Program-made: the position numbers and the translations under genes
Notes under the pieces: model-generated
Databases searched by the model: none
Seen by the model: only the letters and a program-made list of their open reading frames with translations
Told to the model about the DNA's origin: nothing
Shown: piece by piece, positions 1-6,029 of the stretch
How positions within the stretch are numbered: position 1 is the first letter of the stretch
Layout of the letters: every line of letters begins with the position of its first letter
Assembly (NCBI GenBank): GCA_029974875.1
Contig: JARKQP010000051.1
Coordinates: 1 to 16,351, forward strand
Direction of reading: 5' to 3'
Source of the DNA: Mobilitalea sp.
GTDB lineage: Bacteria; Bacillota_A; Clostridia; Lachnospirales; Lachnospiraceae
Length of the DNA: 16,351 bases

Positions 1-46
1 AAAGTGGCTTATGTTTGAGTGGGGTAGGGGTGTGGGTTGGTTGTTA

Positions 47-169
47 GGTGAATCTGAGTGTATATATAGCCTCCTGGGCTTGCCTTTAACCTCCCAGGAT
101 TGCCAAGTGCAGGCAACCATGGGAGGCCTGGTCTGCACCCAGATGGCTATATCTACACTCAGATTCACC
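47..169. repeat. Long nested inverted repeat (large stem-loop)
   Basis: The outer arms, 47-71 and 145-169, are 25 nt each and match as reverse complements with a single mismatch (T63 opposite C153). Inside, CTGGG (74-78) can pair with CCCAG (138-142). A second long arm, 90-104, pairs with 112-126 with two mismatches around a 7-nt loop (105-111). The whole 123-nt segment can fold into one rod-like hairpin. No T-run follows it, so it is not a simple terminator. It could be a MITE-like or palindromic intergenic element, or the core of a small RNA; the sequence alone does not decide. Confidence 0.8.
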
Positions 170-218
170 GCGTTAGTTGGTATAAGACAAGAAGCTTTTT
201 GTTGGGCGGATCATATAA

Positions 219-324
219 TTATGAGGGGGGTGCGCAAAGAAAACTCCATATCATAGATTGTAGAATTATATTTTGGCATTTGTAATATATGGTATATTTT
301 TTCTGTTTTGCGCCACCCTCATAA
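219..324. repeat. Second inverted repeat with long interior
   Basis: TTATGAGGG near 219-227 and TGCGCAAA at 231-238 face TTTGCGC (307-313) and CCCTCATAA (316-324), giving about 16 paired positions with a small offset in the G/C run. Inside, CCATAT (246-251) can pair with ATATGG (287-292). The 10-mer CATATAATTA occurs at 212-221 and again at 340-349, just outside or at the edge of the arms; this resembles a target duplication but is AT-rich and could be chance. No ORF with codon-like character is seen inside. Confidence 0.6.
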
Positions 325-341
325 GATTTAGGTATTTACCA

Positions 342-347
342 TATAAT
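342..347 (+). promoter_or_regulatory. Possible -10 box (TATAAT) for the nfeD-floA leader
   Basis: A perfect TATAAT lies at 342-347, but the hexamers 16-18 bp upstream match TTGACA poorly (for example TCATAA). If it is used, transcription would start near 354, just where the RNA-like hairpins begin, giving a leader of about 318 nt before nfeD. The weak -35 keeps confidence low. Confidence 0.3.
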
Positions 348-349
348 TA

Positions 350-645
350 GGTGACGGCAACAGTAAGCCCTTAGTTCGCTGTAGGACAGGGGTTAAATTG
401 TAAATAGCTATATTAGAAGTTGGTTAAAAGATACCAATCGGCTTGCCTTAAGGAAGGTTATGGTGGTAATATGGGATTAAGGGCTGGGATGTTTGGGAAA
501 TTGTCTATTCCATAATGACACCATCAGGTATATACTAATAGTAAGTGGATTACCCAACACTTAATCTATGATTTGAAGTGTGGGGTTCTTGCAGAATATG
601 ATAAATCAGGTAGAAGGGGAAACCCTTCCTGAGGGAACAGGGAAA
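350..645 (+). ncRNA. Candidate structured leader RNA upstream of nfeD
   Basis: No stretch here looks like a gene, but several helices are visible. AGCCCTTA (366-373) pairs perfectly with TAAGGGCT (478-485). TTGGT (420-424) pairs with ACCAA (433-437). An 11-bp stem with one mismatch joins 552-562 to 576-586. TCAGG-AAGGG (606-610, 614-618) pairs with CCCTT-CCTGA (623-632) around a GAAA tetraloop, leaving a 3-nt bulge. CCTG (628-631) could instead pair with CAGG (638-641), so two exclusive folds exist close to the ribosome site of nfeD. I do not recognise a known riboswitch or RNA class. The call as one RNA is an inference from the density of helices. Confidence 0.4.
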
Positions 646-671
646 AGTGTTGATAGGAAAGGAGTGGTAAG

Positions 672-1160
672 ATGTTCATTGACTGGTTGCTTATTTTGAT
701 AGTGGGCTTATTTATCGCCGGATTTATCTTAGTGGGAATCGAGATGGTCACTCCGGGTCTCCATGCGCCTGGTGTCTTAGGTACAGCATGCCTGGTGATT
801 GCGGTTTTCTTAATTTCCGATACCTTTGTGGAAGGGGCCATTATTACGATTATAGTTCTGGCGGTGCTGGCAGTTATGCTGGCTGTTATCCTTGGGCTGT
901 TATCAAGAGGAAAGCTGAAGTCCCCGATTATCTTAAAGGAAGAGCAGAATAAGGATAAGGGCTATATCAGTGCCAATGATCTGAACTACCTGTTAGGAAA
1001 ACAGGGGGTTGCATTGACTGATCTAAGGCCGACGGGGGTCGGAAATTTTGACGGGATTGATTTTGATGTACTATCGGAAGGAAAATATATATCAAAAGGT
1101 ACAAAATTGGTTATTTTTAAGGTACAGGGATCCAAATTAGTAGTAAAAGAAATAAATTAA
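672..1160 (+). CDS. NfeD-like membrane protein
   Basis: The product is 162 aa. Three hydrophobic segments (about 4-24, 28-52 and 54-78) are followed by a soluble C-terminal domain (about 100-160) with the pattern typical of the NfeD OB-fold: a GKxGxA-like stretch, then a GxxFDGxxFDVLSEG-type strand region and a K-G-x-x-V end. Family knowledge: short NfeD proteins are partners of SPFH/flotillin proteins and are encoded next to them; they are thought to help build membrane microdomains. The ATG has a good AAAGGAG site 7 nt upstream. The floA gene follows after 47 nt, so the two are very likely one operon. The protein lacks the N-terminal ClpP-like protease domain of long NfeD members, so no catalytic role is claimed. 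Confidence 0.9.
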   Translation: MFIDWLLILIVGLFIAGFILVGIEMVTPGLHAPGVLGTACLVIAVFLISDTFVEGAIITIIVLAVLAVMLAVILGLLSRGKLKSPIILKEEQNKDKGYISANDLNYLLGKQGVALTDLRPTGVGNFDGIDFDVLSEGKYISKGTKLVIFKVQGSKLVVKEIN

Positions 1161-1207
1161 GGAAATACTATAATTAAAATAACTACATAGAAAGAAGGGA
1201 AAAAATT

Positions 1208-2188
1208 ATGCCAGAATCAATAGGTTATATCATTCTCATTGGAATTATTGGTTTAGTAATTGTATTGTTCTTCAGCTTTGTACCGGTTGGGCTGTGGATT
1301 TCTTCCTTGGCAGCCAATGTTAAGGTCAGCATATTTAATTTGGTGGGTATGAGGCTGAGGCGTGTTATCCCATCAAGGATTGTACTCCCGCTGATTAAAG
1401 CGACAAAGGCAGGACTTAACCTGAGTGTAAACCAGCTGGAAGCCCATTATCTTGCCGGCGGCAATGTAGACGGTGTTGTTAACGCCTTGATTGCGGCGGA
1501 AAGGGCGGATATCATTGAGCTTCCCTTTGAAAAGGCAGCAGCCATCGACCTTGCAGGCCGTGATGTATTTGATGCGGTAAGAATGAGCGTTAATCCCAAG
1601 GTCATAGAAACGCCCATGGTTTCAGCAGTGGCAAAGGATGGTATTGAGCTTTTAGTTAAAGCGAGGGTAACAGTGAGGGCAAACCTGGAGCGCCTTGTCG
1701 GCGGTGCCGGGGAACAGACGGTTCTTGCAAGAATCGGCGAAGGTATTGTAACTACGGTAGGCTCTGCGTCAAGCCATAAGGAGGTGCTGGAGAACCCGGA
1801 TGACATCTCCAAGAGAGTATTGAGCAAGGGCCTTGATTCCGGTACCGCTTTTGAAATCCTATCCATCGATATTGCGGATGTAGATGTGGGCAGGAATATC
1901 GGTGCCCAGCTGCAGACCCTTCAGGCAGAGGCGGATAAGAATATCGCCCAGGCAAAGGCTGAGGAGCGCAGGGCAATGGCGGTAGCGAAGGAGCAGGAAA
2001 TGAGGGCACATGTCGTAGAAGCGGAAGCAGAGGTGCCGAAGGCCATGGCTCAGGCGCTCAGGGACGGGCACCTTGGAGTGATGGATTATTATGACATGCA
2101 AAACGTCAAGGCAGATACCAGAATGAGGGAAAGGCTTTCCGAGGGGCGGACAAATTCAATCACTGATGATAAGAAGGATAGAAGCTGA
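1208..2188 (+). CDS. floA: Flotillin-like protein FloA (SPFH family)
   Basis: The 326-aa product has the usual length of bacterial FloA (YqfA in Bacillus). Residues 5-32 are strongly hydrophobic and form the membrane anchor. They are followed by the SPFH domain, recognisable by the conserved run around [20 protein letters not shown], the [22 protein letters not shown] region and the repeated ARIGEGIV segment. The C-terminal part (about 225-275) is rich in A, E, K and Q ([17 protein letters not shown]), the helical region that drives oligomerisation. FloA is known to organise membrane microdomains that host signalling and secretion proteins. A GAAGGG site precedes the ATG. It lies between nfeD and a hypothetical gene, all in one direction. 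The identity is clear from sequence recall. Confidence 0.96.
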   Translation: MPESIGYIILIGIIGLVIVLFFSFVPVGLWISSLAANVKVSIFNLVGMRLRRVIPSRIVLPLIKATKAGLNLSVNQLEAHYLAGGNVDGVVNALIAAERADIIELPFEKAAAIDLAGRDVFDAVRMSVNPKVIETPMVSAVAKDGIELLVKARVTVRANLERLVGGAGEQTVLARIGEGIVTTVGSASSHKEVLENPDDISKRVLSKGLDSGTAFEILSIDIADVDVGRNIGAQLQTLQAEADKNIAQAKAEERRAMAVAKEQEMRAHVVEAEAEVPKAMAQALRDGHLGVMDYYDMQNVKADTRMRERLSEGRTNSITDDKKDRS

Positions 2189-2226
2189 AAGAAATTTAAA
2201 TAATGAACGGAGGGAGGGCCGGGTTC

Positions 2227-2247
2227 ATGCCATCACATTCCCAGTAG
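2227..2247 (+). other. Six-codon mini-ORF with strong ribosome site
   Basis: GGAGGGAGG (2209-2217) stands 9 nt before ATG 2227, an ideal arrangement, yet this frame reads only six codons (MPSHSQ) before TAG at 2245-2247. The long open frame begins at GTG 2249, one nucleotide after that stop. Either this is a termination-reinitiation leader that couples translation, or the downstream gene has lost its original start through an indel between 2227 and 2249. Confidence 0.5.
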
Positions 2248-2248
2248 G

Positions 2249-2773
2249 GTGTGCTGCATATGGGGCATGAACGCAATGATGGAGAATAGAAGCAGGGATA
2301 CAATCGCTGCCAGGGCAGCCGTATTAAAGGACAGGAATACCATGGCCGACAGAGGTAATGCCTGGAGAAGCGGCAATACGATAGCTTCAAAGGCAGCCGT
2401 ATTAAAGAACCGCGGTTCTGAGCCTCCCAAAGCGCCGCCCGGGAATCCTTATAGGCAGCCGCAGGAGCAAAGGAACCAGCCCCATGCCAAGGATCCGAGG
2501 AAGGCGAATGCCTCACCCGCCGGTGCCGGCAGCAGTGCTACAGGCAGTGCAGGAGGCAGAAGGGAAGGAGCCTATCCGGGGGAATTAAACCTGAGGGTAA
2601 CCCCGCCTATAGAGAACAGGACAGCCTGGATGGAAACCGGTATGCAAGGCAAGGGAAACACCTCCCCGGTCTATGGGGAATACGGGATGATTTCCCAGGA
2701 GCGGTTACAGGAAGCAGTCATTTGGTCAGAGATCCTCGGCGCACCCTTAAGCAGGCGAAGAAAGAAAAGATAG
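2249..2773 (+). CDS. Hypothetical basic, low-complexity protein, third gene of the floA operon
   Basis: 174 aa from the GTG at 2249; ATGs at 2267, 2276 and 2279 are alternatives, and none has a convincing ribosome site of its own. No membrane segment or known domain is visible. The first half carries an imperfect 13-residue repeat (residues 17-29, DTIAARAAVLKDR, and 43-55, NTIASKAAVLKNR). The middle is rich in P, Q, G, A and S and probably disordered. The last 30 residues look more like a folded motif (QERLQEAVIWSEILG) and end in a run of R and K. My recollection, unverified, is that short proteins with a similar 'LQEAVIWSEILG' end occur beside floA in related Clostridia. Position suggests a role tied to the flotillin microdomain; function unknown. 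The gene ends just before the terminator at 2779. Confidence 0.65.
   Translation: MCCIWGMNAMMENRSRDTIAARAAVLKDRNTMADRGNAWRSGNTIASKAAVLKNRGSEPPKAPPGNPYRQPQEQRNQPHAKDPRKANASPAGAGSSATGSAGGRREGAYPGELNLRVTPPIENRTAWMETGMQGKGNTSPVYGEYGMISQERLQEAVIWSEILGAPLSRRRKKR
2314..2407 (+). repeat. Internal direct repeat within the floA-linked gene
   Basis: The 16-mer GGCAGCCGTATTAAAG occurs identically at 2314-2329 and 2392-2407, 78 nt (26 codons) apart and in the same reading frame. It encodes the core AAVLK of the two 13-residue repeats. Its identity at the DNA level suggests a recent duplication. Confidence 0.75.
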
Positions 2774-2778
2774 ATGAA

Positions 2779-2824
2779 AACGTCCATAGAATCATGTTAT
2801 TAATCATGCTATTCTATGGACGTT
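2779..2824. terminator. Bidirectional intrinsic terminator between convergent operons
   Basis: A perfect 14-bp stem joins 2779-2792 (AACGTCCATAGAAT) and 2811-2824 (ATTCTATGGACGTT), extended by CATG/CATG with a 2-nt bulge. On the plus strand it is followed by TAATTTATTTT; on the minus strand by a T-rich tract (complement of 2761-2778). It separates the floA operon from the minus-strand cassette and can serve both. Confidence 0.85.
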
Positions 2825-2848
2825 AATTTATTTTGCACATTTTTATTT

Positions 2849-3772
2849 TTACCTTAAGATATGTATGCTAGTGGGGGTTAAAAAGAAATTAATCCATTCG
2901 GTTTTACTTTTGATTTTAACGTCGCAGTACTGGTCTCCCGGGCAGTGGACGGTTGCCCTTAATCGGTCAGAGCTTTGGATAAAAGCTCTTATAGCCTCTT
3001 TGTCCCGTTCCAGGAAGCCCTTTTCCAGCATTTCATCCACCATGGGGATTAAGCTTCTGGAGAACATCGTCCCCTGGACGCCGATTTCTTTAAAAATAGT
3101 GTTGCTGCTGCCTAAGGCTCCATGGTCTTCGCTGAAAAAATACATCTTTACGCCAAGGGTTATGGAAAGGCTTTTCAACATACCCATAGTGAGTAAGACC
3201 ACCTTTTCACCGACGGATTTTTTGGGGGCACGGTTAGCCCGTATAAAGGTAAACGCGGCATTAACGGCATTGCCGGGGATGGGATTTCTCCTGTCCAGGG
3301 CAGCTTCCTTTAAGGGTGAGGTATCGAGAATAAGCATCTTGTAAATGTTGAGTAAATGGTTCCGTTCATCATGTATCAGTTTTAGCAGCTGGATACCGCA
3401 GTCCCCGGGGGTCATTCCAGTAAGGCGTGACAGGCAATTTTCTACCCATTCCTCCTTTAGCAGCACAATAAAAATACCATTTGCTTGTAGTTCGGTAATG
3501 AGAAGGTTACAGGGAGCTATCGTCTCAGGATGGCTGGAGGTTTCATCATATATGGTTTGTGTGATGACCAGTACCCCTTTTTTGCCCAGGAATAAACTTT
3601 TCATATAATTAGCCAGTGGAGCCTTATCATCAATTTTGCTATGGTATTGGAGCATGCAGGTATCATAGAATATCAGCGTGGAAGAGGATAAGATATGATG
3701 GAGGACCTCCTCCTTTGCGTCTATTAATCCTGTGATTATATCTTCAGTACCTATTGTGCTGTTATCGGGCAT
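2849..3772 (-). CDS. PIN-like domain protein, putative nuclease effector
   Basis: 307 aa. The layout fits a PIN nuclease fold. D37 lies in a hydrophobic strand followed by T-C (LIFYDTCML); E77 is in a helix start (TIYDET); a GE pair (187-188, SVGEKVVLLTMG) matches the acidic residue of the central helix; and D215 is in SEDHGA after a hydrophobic strand (KMYFFSEDHGAL), like the S/T-x-D-x-A end of VapC-type proteins. The protein is much longer than a typical VapC toxin (about 130 aa), with an insert (about 100-180) and a C-terminal extension (about 225-307) of unknown fold. The start codon overlaps the end of the protease gene by 11 nt and has a strong GGAGGAGGG site. PIN proteins usually cleave RNA in a metal-dependent way; that activity is inferred here from residue pattern, not proven. 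Confidence 0.7.
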   Translation of the reverse strand: MPDNSTIGTEDIITGLIDAKEEVLHHILSSSTLIFYDTCMLQYHSKIDDKAPLANYMKSLFLGKKGVLVITQTIYDETSSHPETIAPCNLLITELQANGIFIVLLKEEWVENCLSRLTGMTPGDCGIQLLKLIHDERNHLLNIYKMLILDTSPLKEAALDRRNPIPGNAVNAAFTFIRANRAPKKSVGEKVVLLTMGMLKSLSITLGVKMYFFSEDHGALGSSNTIFKEIGVQGTMFSRSLIPMVDEMLEKGFLERDKEAIRAFIQSSDRLRATVHCPGDQYCDVKIKSKTEWINFFLTPTSIHILR

Positions 3773-4625
3773 GATCTACACCCTCCTCCTGCACAATTTT
3801 ATGATAGCTGCCGAGGAGCAATTTTGTTAAGTCCATCCGTTCCTCTTCTGTATAAAAGCCTTCCTGGACATTCTTACGGCTGAGGATATCTGCATATGCC
3901 ATCATACGTTGAAGGTTGTTGTTCCTGGAAGGTTTTAATATGTGGGTGTTCAGGTATAATTGTTCCATATGGCGGATTAAACTGGTTTCATCATTTTCAG
4001 TCAGTAAACGTTCCAGCATATGCTGTTTTTTTTCTTTTATTAAGTTCAGCTCGTAAATCCGGATTAGGACTGACATGTAGGTCGTAGCATAATAATCCAT
4101 CAATCGAAGGATCGTATTAAAATGGAGTTTAAATTCGTCTTTGATGCATATCTCCTCTGACCCAATGATAGCAGAATAGGTACTTTTGAAATCCGTTTCA
4201 GGCATTAGGACACATCCGGCAAAGGAATTAGCCATCATTTCATTAAAATCTTCCGAATAGCCATTTACATAGAGCTCTGCGACAGTCATTCCTTTATAAT
4301 TGCCGTTCATGACATGGTATATTTCATGGGCCAGTGCAAAATTGTTATTTGCAATAGAGCGGCTTGTATTGAGGACAATATACTGGGCATCCCCGTTCGT
4401 ATAAAATAGGGCGCCTATTTTATTATCCTTGAGAGGAAATTCAAAGAAACCATATTTTTTATTCTTTAAAAGCTCAATGCCGTATTTGGAAAAATTGGGA
4501 ATCACAGTTCCGTATTCCTTAGAAGCAGTGGCATAAAATTGGTTTAGTACCCTTACAATTTGTTCCCTGTTATTATCATAAAAAAATATGATCTTTTGAA
4601 ATTTGTCTATGTTTATAAGAATCAC
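3762..4625 (-). CDS. ImmA/IrrE-family zinc metallopeptidase
   Basis: 287 aa. The zinc motif HEIYH is at residues 100-104 (in ALAHEIYHVMNG), and the third ligand is probably E129 in FNEMMANSFAGCVLMP, the family's conserved E-x-x-A-N-x-F-A signature. Strands before the helix (YIVLNTS) fit the COG2856/DUF955 peptidase fold. After residue 150 the protein continues as a helical C-terminal domain of about 130 aa. Known members (ImmA of ICEBs1, IrrE/PprI) cut an Xre-type repressor encoded next door when a signal arrives. Here the start is a GTG whose bases overlap the TGA of the upstream HTH gene (4622-4625), so the two are translationally coupled. No ATG occurs until residue 106, beyond the catalytic motif, so the GTG start is the only sensible one. 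Confidence 0.9.
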   Translation of the reverse strand: MILINIDKFQKIIFFYDNNREQIVRVLNQFYATASKEYGTVIPNFSKYGIELLKNKKYGFFEFPLKDNKIGALFYTNGDAQYIVLNTSRSIANNNFALAHEIYHVMNGNYKGMTVAELYVNGYSEDFNEMMANSFAGCVLMPETDFKSTYSAIIGSEEICIKDEFKLHFNTILRLMDYYATTYMSVLIRIYELNLIKEKKQHMLERLLTENDETSLIRHMEQLYLNTHILKPSRNNNLQRMMAYADILSRKNVQEGFYTEEERMDLTKLLLGSYHKIVQEEGVDHAR

Positions 4626-4990
4626 CCCTTTACCGAGGCTTGTATTTTATTGCCTATATTGACAAGTACATCAAAGGTTTTAAGCATATCAATAATATCA
4701 TAGGCAGTATACAACTGTTCACCTTCCGGTTCGCCGGCGAAAAATGCAATGCCGTTGTCCGGCTGTCCGTCCTGGCAGATTTGTCCGCAGATGAAATAAT
4801 CCTTTGTTTTTCCAAAGACCTCTGACAGTAGATCCATTTCACTTTCATTGATATCCTGGATTCCGTTTAGTATCCTGGATACCTTTGATTGGCTCCAATT
4901 GGTCCTTAGGAGGATAATATCCCTTTTTATATTGTATTGTTGAATATAGGCATTGACATTTTCAATGAATTTACCCATTTGAATTACCAT
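4622..4990 (-). CDS. Xre-type HTH transcriptional regulator
   Basis: 122 aa. Residues about 18-60 form a Cro/C1-type helix-turn-helix: KRDIILLRTNWSQSKVSRIL with the recognition helix around SQSKVSRILNG, then the stabilising helices SEMDLLSEVFGK and the closing F-x-x-x-x-DYF. The remaining 60 residues form a small acidic C-terminal domain with two cysteines close together (CGQIC). It heads the three-gene cassette and is followed at once by the ImmA/IrrE protease; the known pattern is that such a regulator represses its own operon and is the protease's substrate. The AAAGGA ahead of ATG 4990 is only 2-3 nt away and lies 14 nt from the next ATG (4978), so the exact start is uncertain. Confidence 0.88.
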   Translation of the reverse strand: MVIQMGKFIENVNAYIQQYNIKRDIILLRTNWSQSKVSRILNGIQDINESEMDLLSEVFGKTKDYFICGQICQDGQPDNGIAFFAGEPEGEQLYTAYDIIDMLKTFDVLVNIGNKIQASVKG

Positions 4991-5075
4991 TATCCTTTCT
5001 GGGGCGGATAGGTATCATATCCCCATCCTGATATTAAAATGACTAAGTTAAGTAAGTTGCGATAAATCTGTCTTT

Positions 5076-5099
5076 AATATTTCAAAATATGAAAATATT
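5076..5099. promoter_or_regulatory. Inverted repeat in the leader of the Xre cassette
   Basis: AATATTTC (5076-5083) faces GAAAATATT (5091-5099), a nearly perfect dyad with one extra A. It lies in the predicted 5' leader, about 50 bp downstream of the promoter. It is a candidate operator for the Xre protein, though AT-richness makes chance dyads common. Confidence 0.35.
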
Positions 5100-5149
5100 C
5101 TCCTAAAAATATACGGTTATATGATATAAATAGATGAGTTCTTACTTAT

Positions 5150-5177
5150 ATTATAACATAGCATGCATAATTTGCAA
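5150..5177 (-). promoter_or_regulatory. Promoter of the Xre-ImmA/IrrE-PIN cassette
   Basis: Read on the minus strand: -35 TTGCAA (5177-5172), 16-bp spacer, then -10 TATAAT (5155-5150) with an extended TG one base upstream. The start would be near 5143, leaving a leader of about 150 nt before the regulator ATG. The spacer contains the near-palindrome TATGCATGCTA, well placed for a repressor. Confidence 0.65.
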
Positions 5178-5298
5178 GAATATATTCACGTACAAAATAA
5201 AATATTAAACTTTTAGGATTGGAAAAATAAAATGAAGGAGTAAGGGCATCGTGATTTAACATCAGGATAGGAAAGATATAATAACGGGCAGGAATTGC

Positions 5299-5327
5299 TT
5301 GACTTGAAGCAGCCGCGGATGTAGATT
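5299..5327 (+). promoter_or_regulatory. Possible promoter for the GNAT gene
   Basis: TTGACT (5299-5304), 17-bp spacer, then TAGATT (5322-5327). The -35 matches well and the -10 moderately. It is about 70 nt upstream of the acetyltransferase start. Apart from this, 5178-5397 shows no gene-like content. Confidence 0.4.
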
Positions 5328-5397
5328 ATAGAAAAGTATGCCGGAAGTAATAACTATAATGTGGATGATAAATAATTAATAGGGAGGGAAAAACAGG

Positions 5398-5958
5398 ATG
5401 AAACATCTGGGAACAAGGACAATTGAAACAGATAGGCTTATACTTAGGAGGTTTACCCTGGAGGATGCGGACGATATGTACAGGAATTGGGCAAATGATG
5501 AAGAGGTAACCCGGTACTTGACTTGGCCTCCGCATACAAGTGTGGAAGCAACAGGGGAGCTGCTCCAGGGCTGGATAGAAGCTTATCAGGATATCCGCAA
5601 TTACAATTGGTGCATTGAGTGGAAGGAGAACCACGAAGCAATTGGCAGCATCAGCGTGGTACATCTGAATGATGTAATTGCTTCGGTGGAAATTGGCTAT
5701 TGTATCGGGCACAGTTATTGGAGGCAGGGGATTACCTCGGAAGCCCTCAAGGCTTTGGTCAAGTTCTTCTTTGGGGAAGTGGGGGTAAACCGGGTTGAAG
5801 CAAGGCATGATGTTAACAATCCGGGCTCAGGTAAGGTCATGTTAAAATGCGGATTGAAATATGAAGGAACCCGAAGAAAGGCGGATAAAAATAATACGGG
5901 GCTTTGTGACATGGCTTTGTATGGGATGCTGGCAGAGGATTATAATAGTATTGTATAA
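5398..5958 (+). CDS. GNAT family N-acetyltransferase (RimJ/RimL-like)
   Basis: 186 aa, the usual length for this group. It starts with the typical ETDRLILRRFTLEDADDMY strand-helix pair of RimJ/RimL-type enzymes. The central strand (SVEIGYCIGHSYWRQGITSEAL) carries the acetyl-CoA pyrophosphate-binding loop, RQGITSEA. It is followed by NRVEARHDVNNPGSGKVMLKCGLKYEGT, the conserved N-x-x-S/G-x-x-V/M-x-x-K-x-G-F/L end. Members acetylate protein N-termini, aminoglycosides or small amines; the substrate cannot be told here. A GGGAGGG site precedes the ATG. It appears to be a single-gene unit between the divergent Xre cassette and the ABC operon. Confidence 0.92.
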   Translation: MKHLGTRTIETDRLILRRFTLEDADDMYRNWANDEEVTRYLTWPPHTSVEATGELLQGWIEAYQDIRNYNWCIEWKENHEAIGSISVVHLNDVIASVEIGYCIGHSYWRQGITSEALKALVKFFFGEVGVNRVEARHDVNNPGSGKVMLKCGLKYEGTRRKADKNNTGLCDMALYGMLAEDYNSIV

Positions 5959-5994
5959 TTAATATTTTATGTGATAAATTGACCAGGCATAAGG

Positions 5995-6000
5995 TATAAT
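5995..6000 (+). promoter_or_regulatory. Possible -10 box before the ABC-2 exporter operon
   Basis: A perfect TATAAT lies 30 bp before the ATPase start, but no good -35 stands at 16-18 bp; TTGACC (5979-5984) is only 10 bp upstream. This may mean an activator-dependent promoter, or a chance match. Confidence 0.3.
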
Positions 6001-6029
6001 GAATTCATAACAGCTAAGGAGAAGAATCG

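Noticed and set aside
44..170. Magnesium (M-box) riboswitch, suggested by GTTAGGTGA at the start of the inverted repeat
   Set aside because: The other conserved M-box segments are missing and the long self-complementary arms do not fit its fold.
11..256. 81-codon open frame on the plus strand
   Set aside because: It runs across both arms of the inverted repeat, has no ribosome site and has no protein-like composition.
2865..3344. 159-codon plus-strand frame opposite the PIN-like gene
   Set aside because: It is antisense to a gene with clear motifs, a strong ribosome site and operon coupling; its own start lacks a ribosome site.
5326..5808. 160-codon minus-strand frame
   Set aside because: It lies opposite the well-supported acetyltransferase and its composition (P-, C- and H-rich) is that of an antisense shadow.
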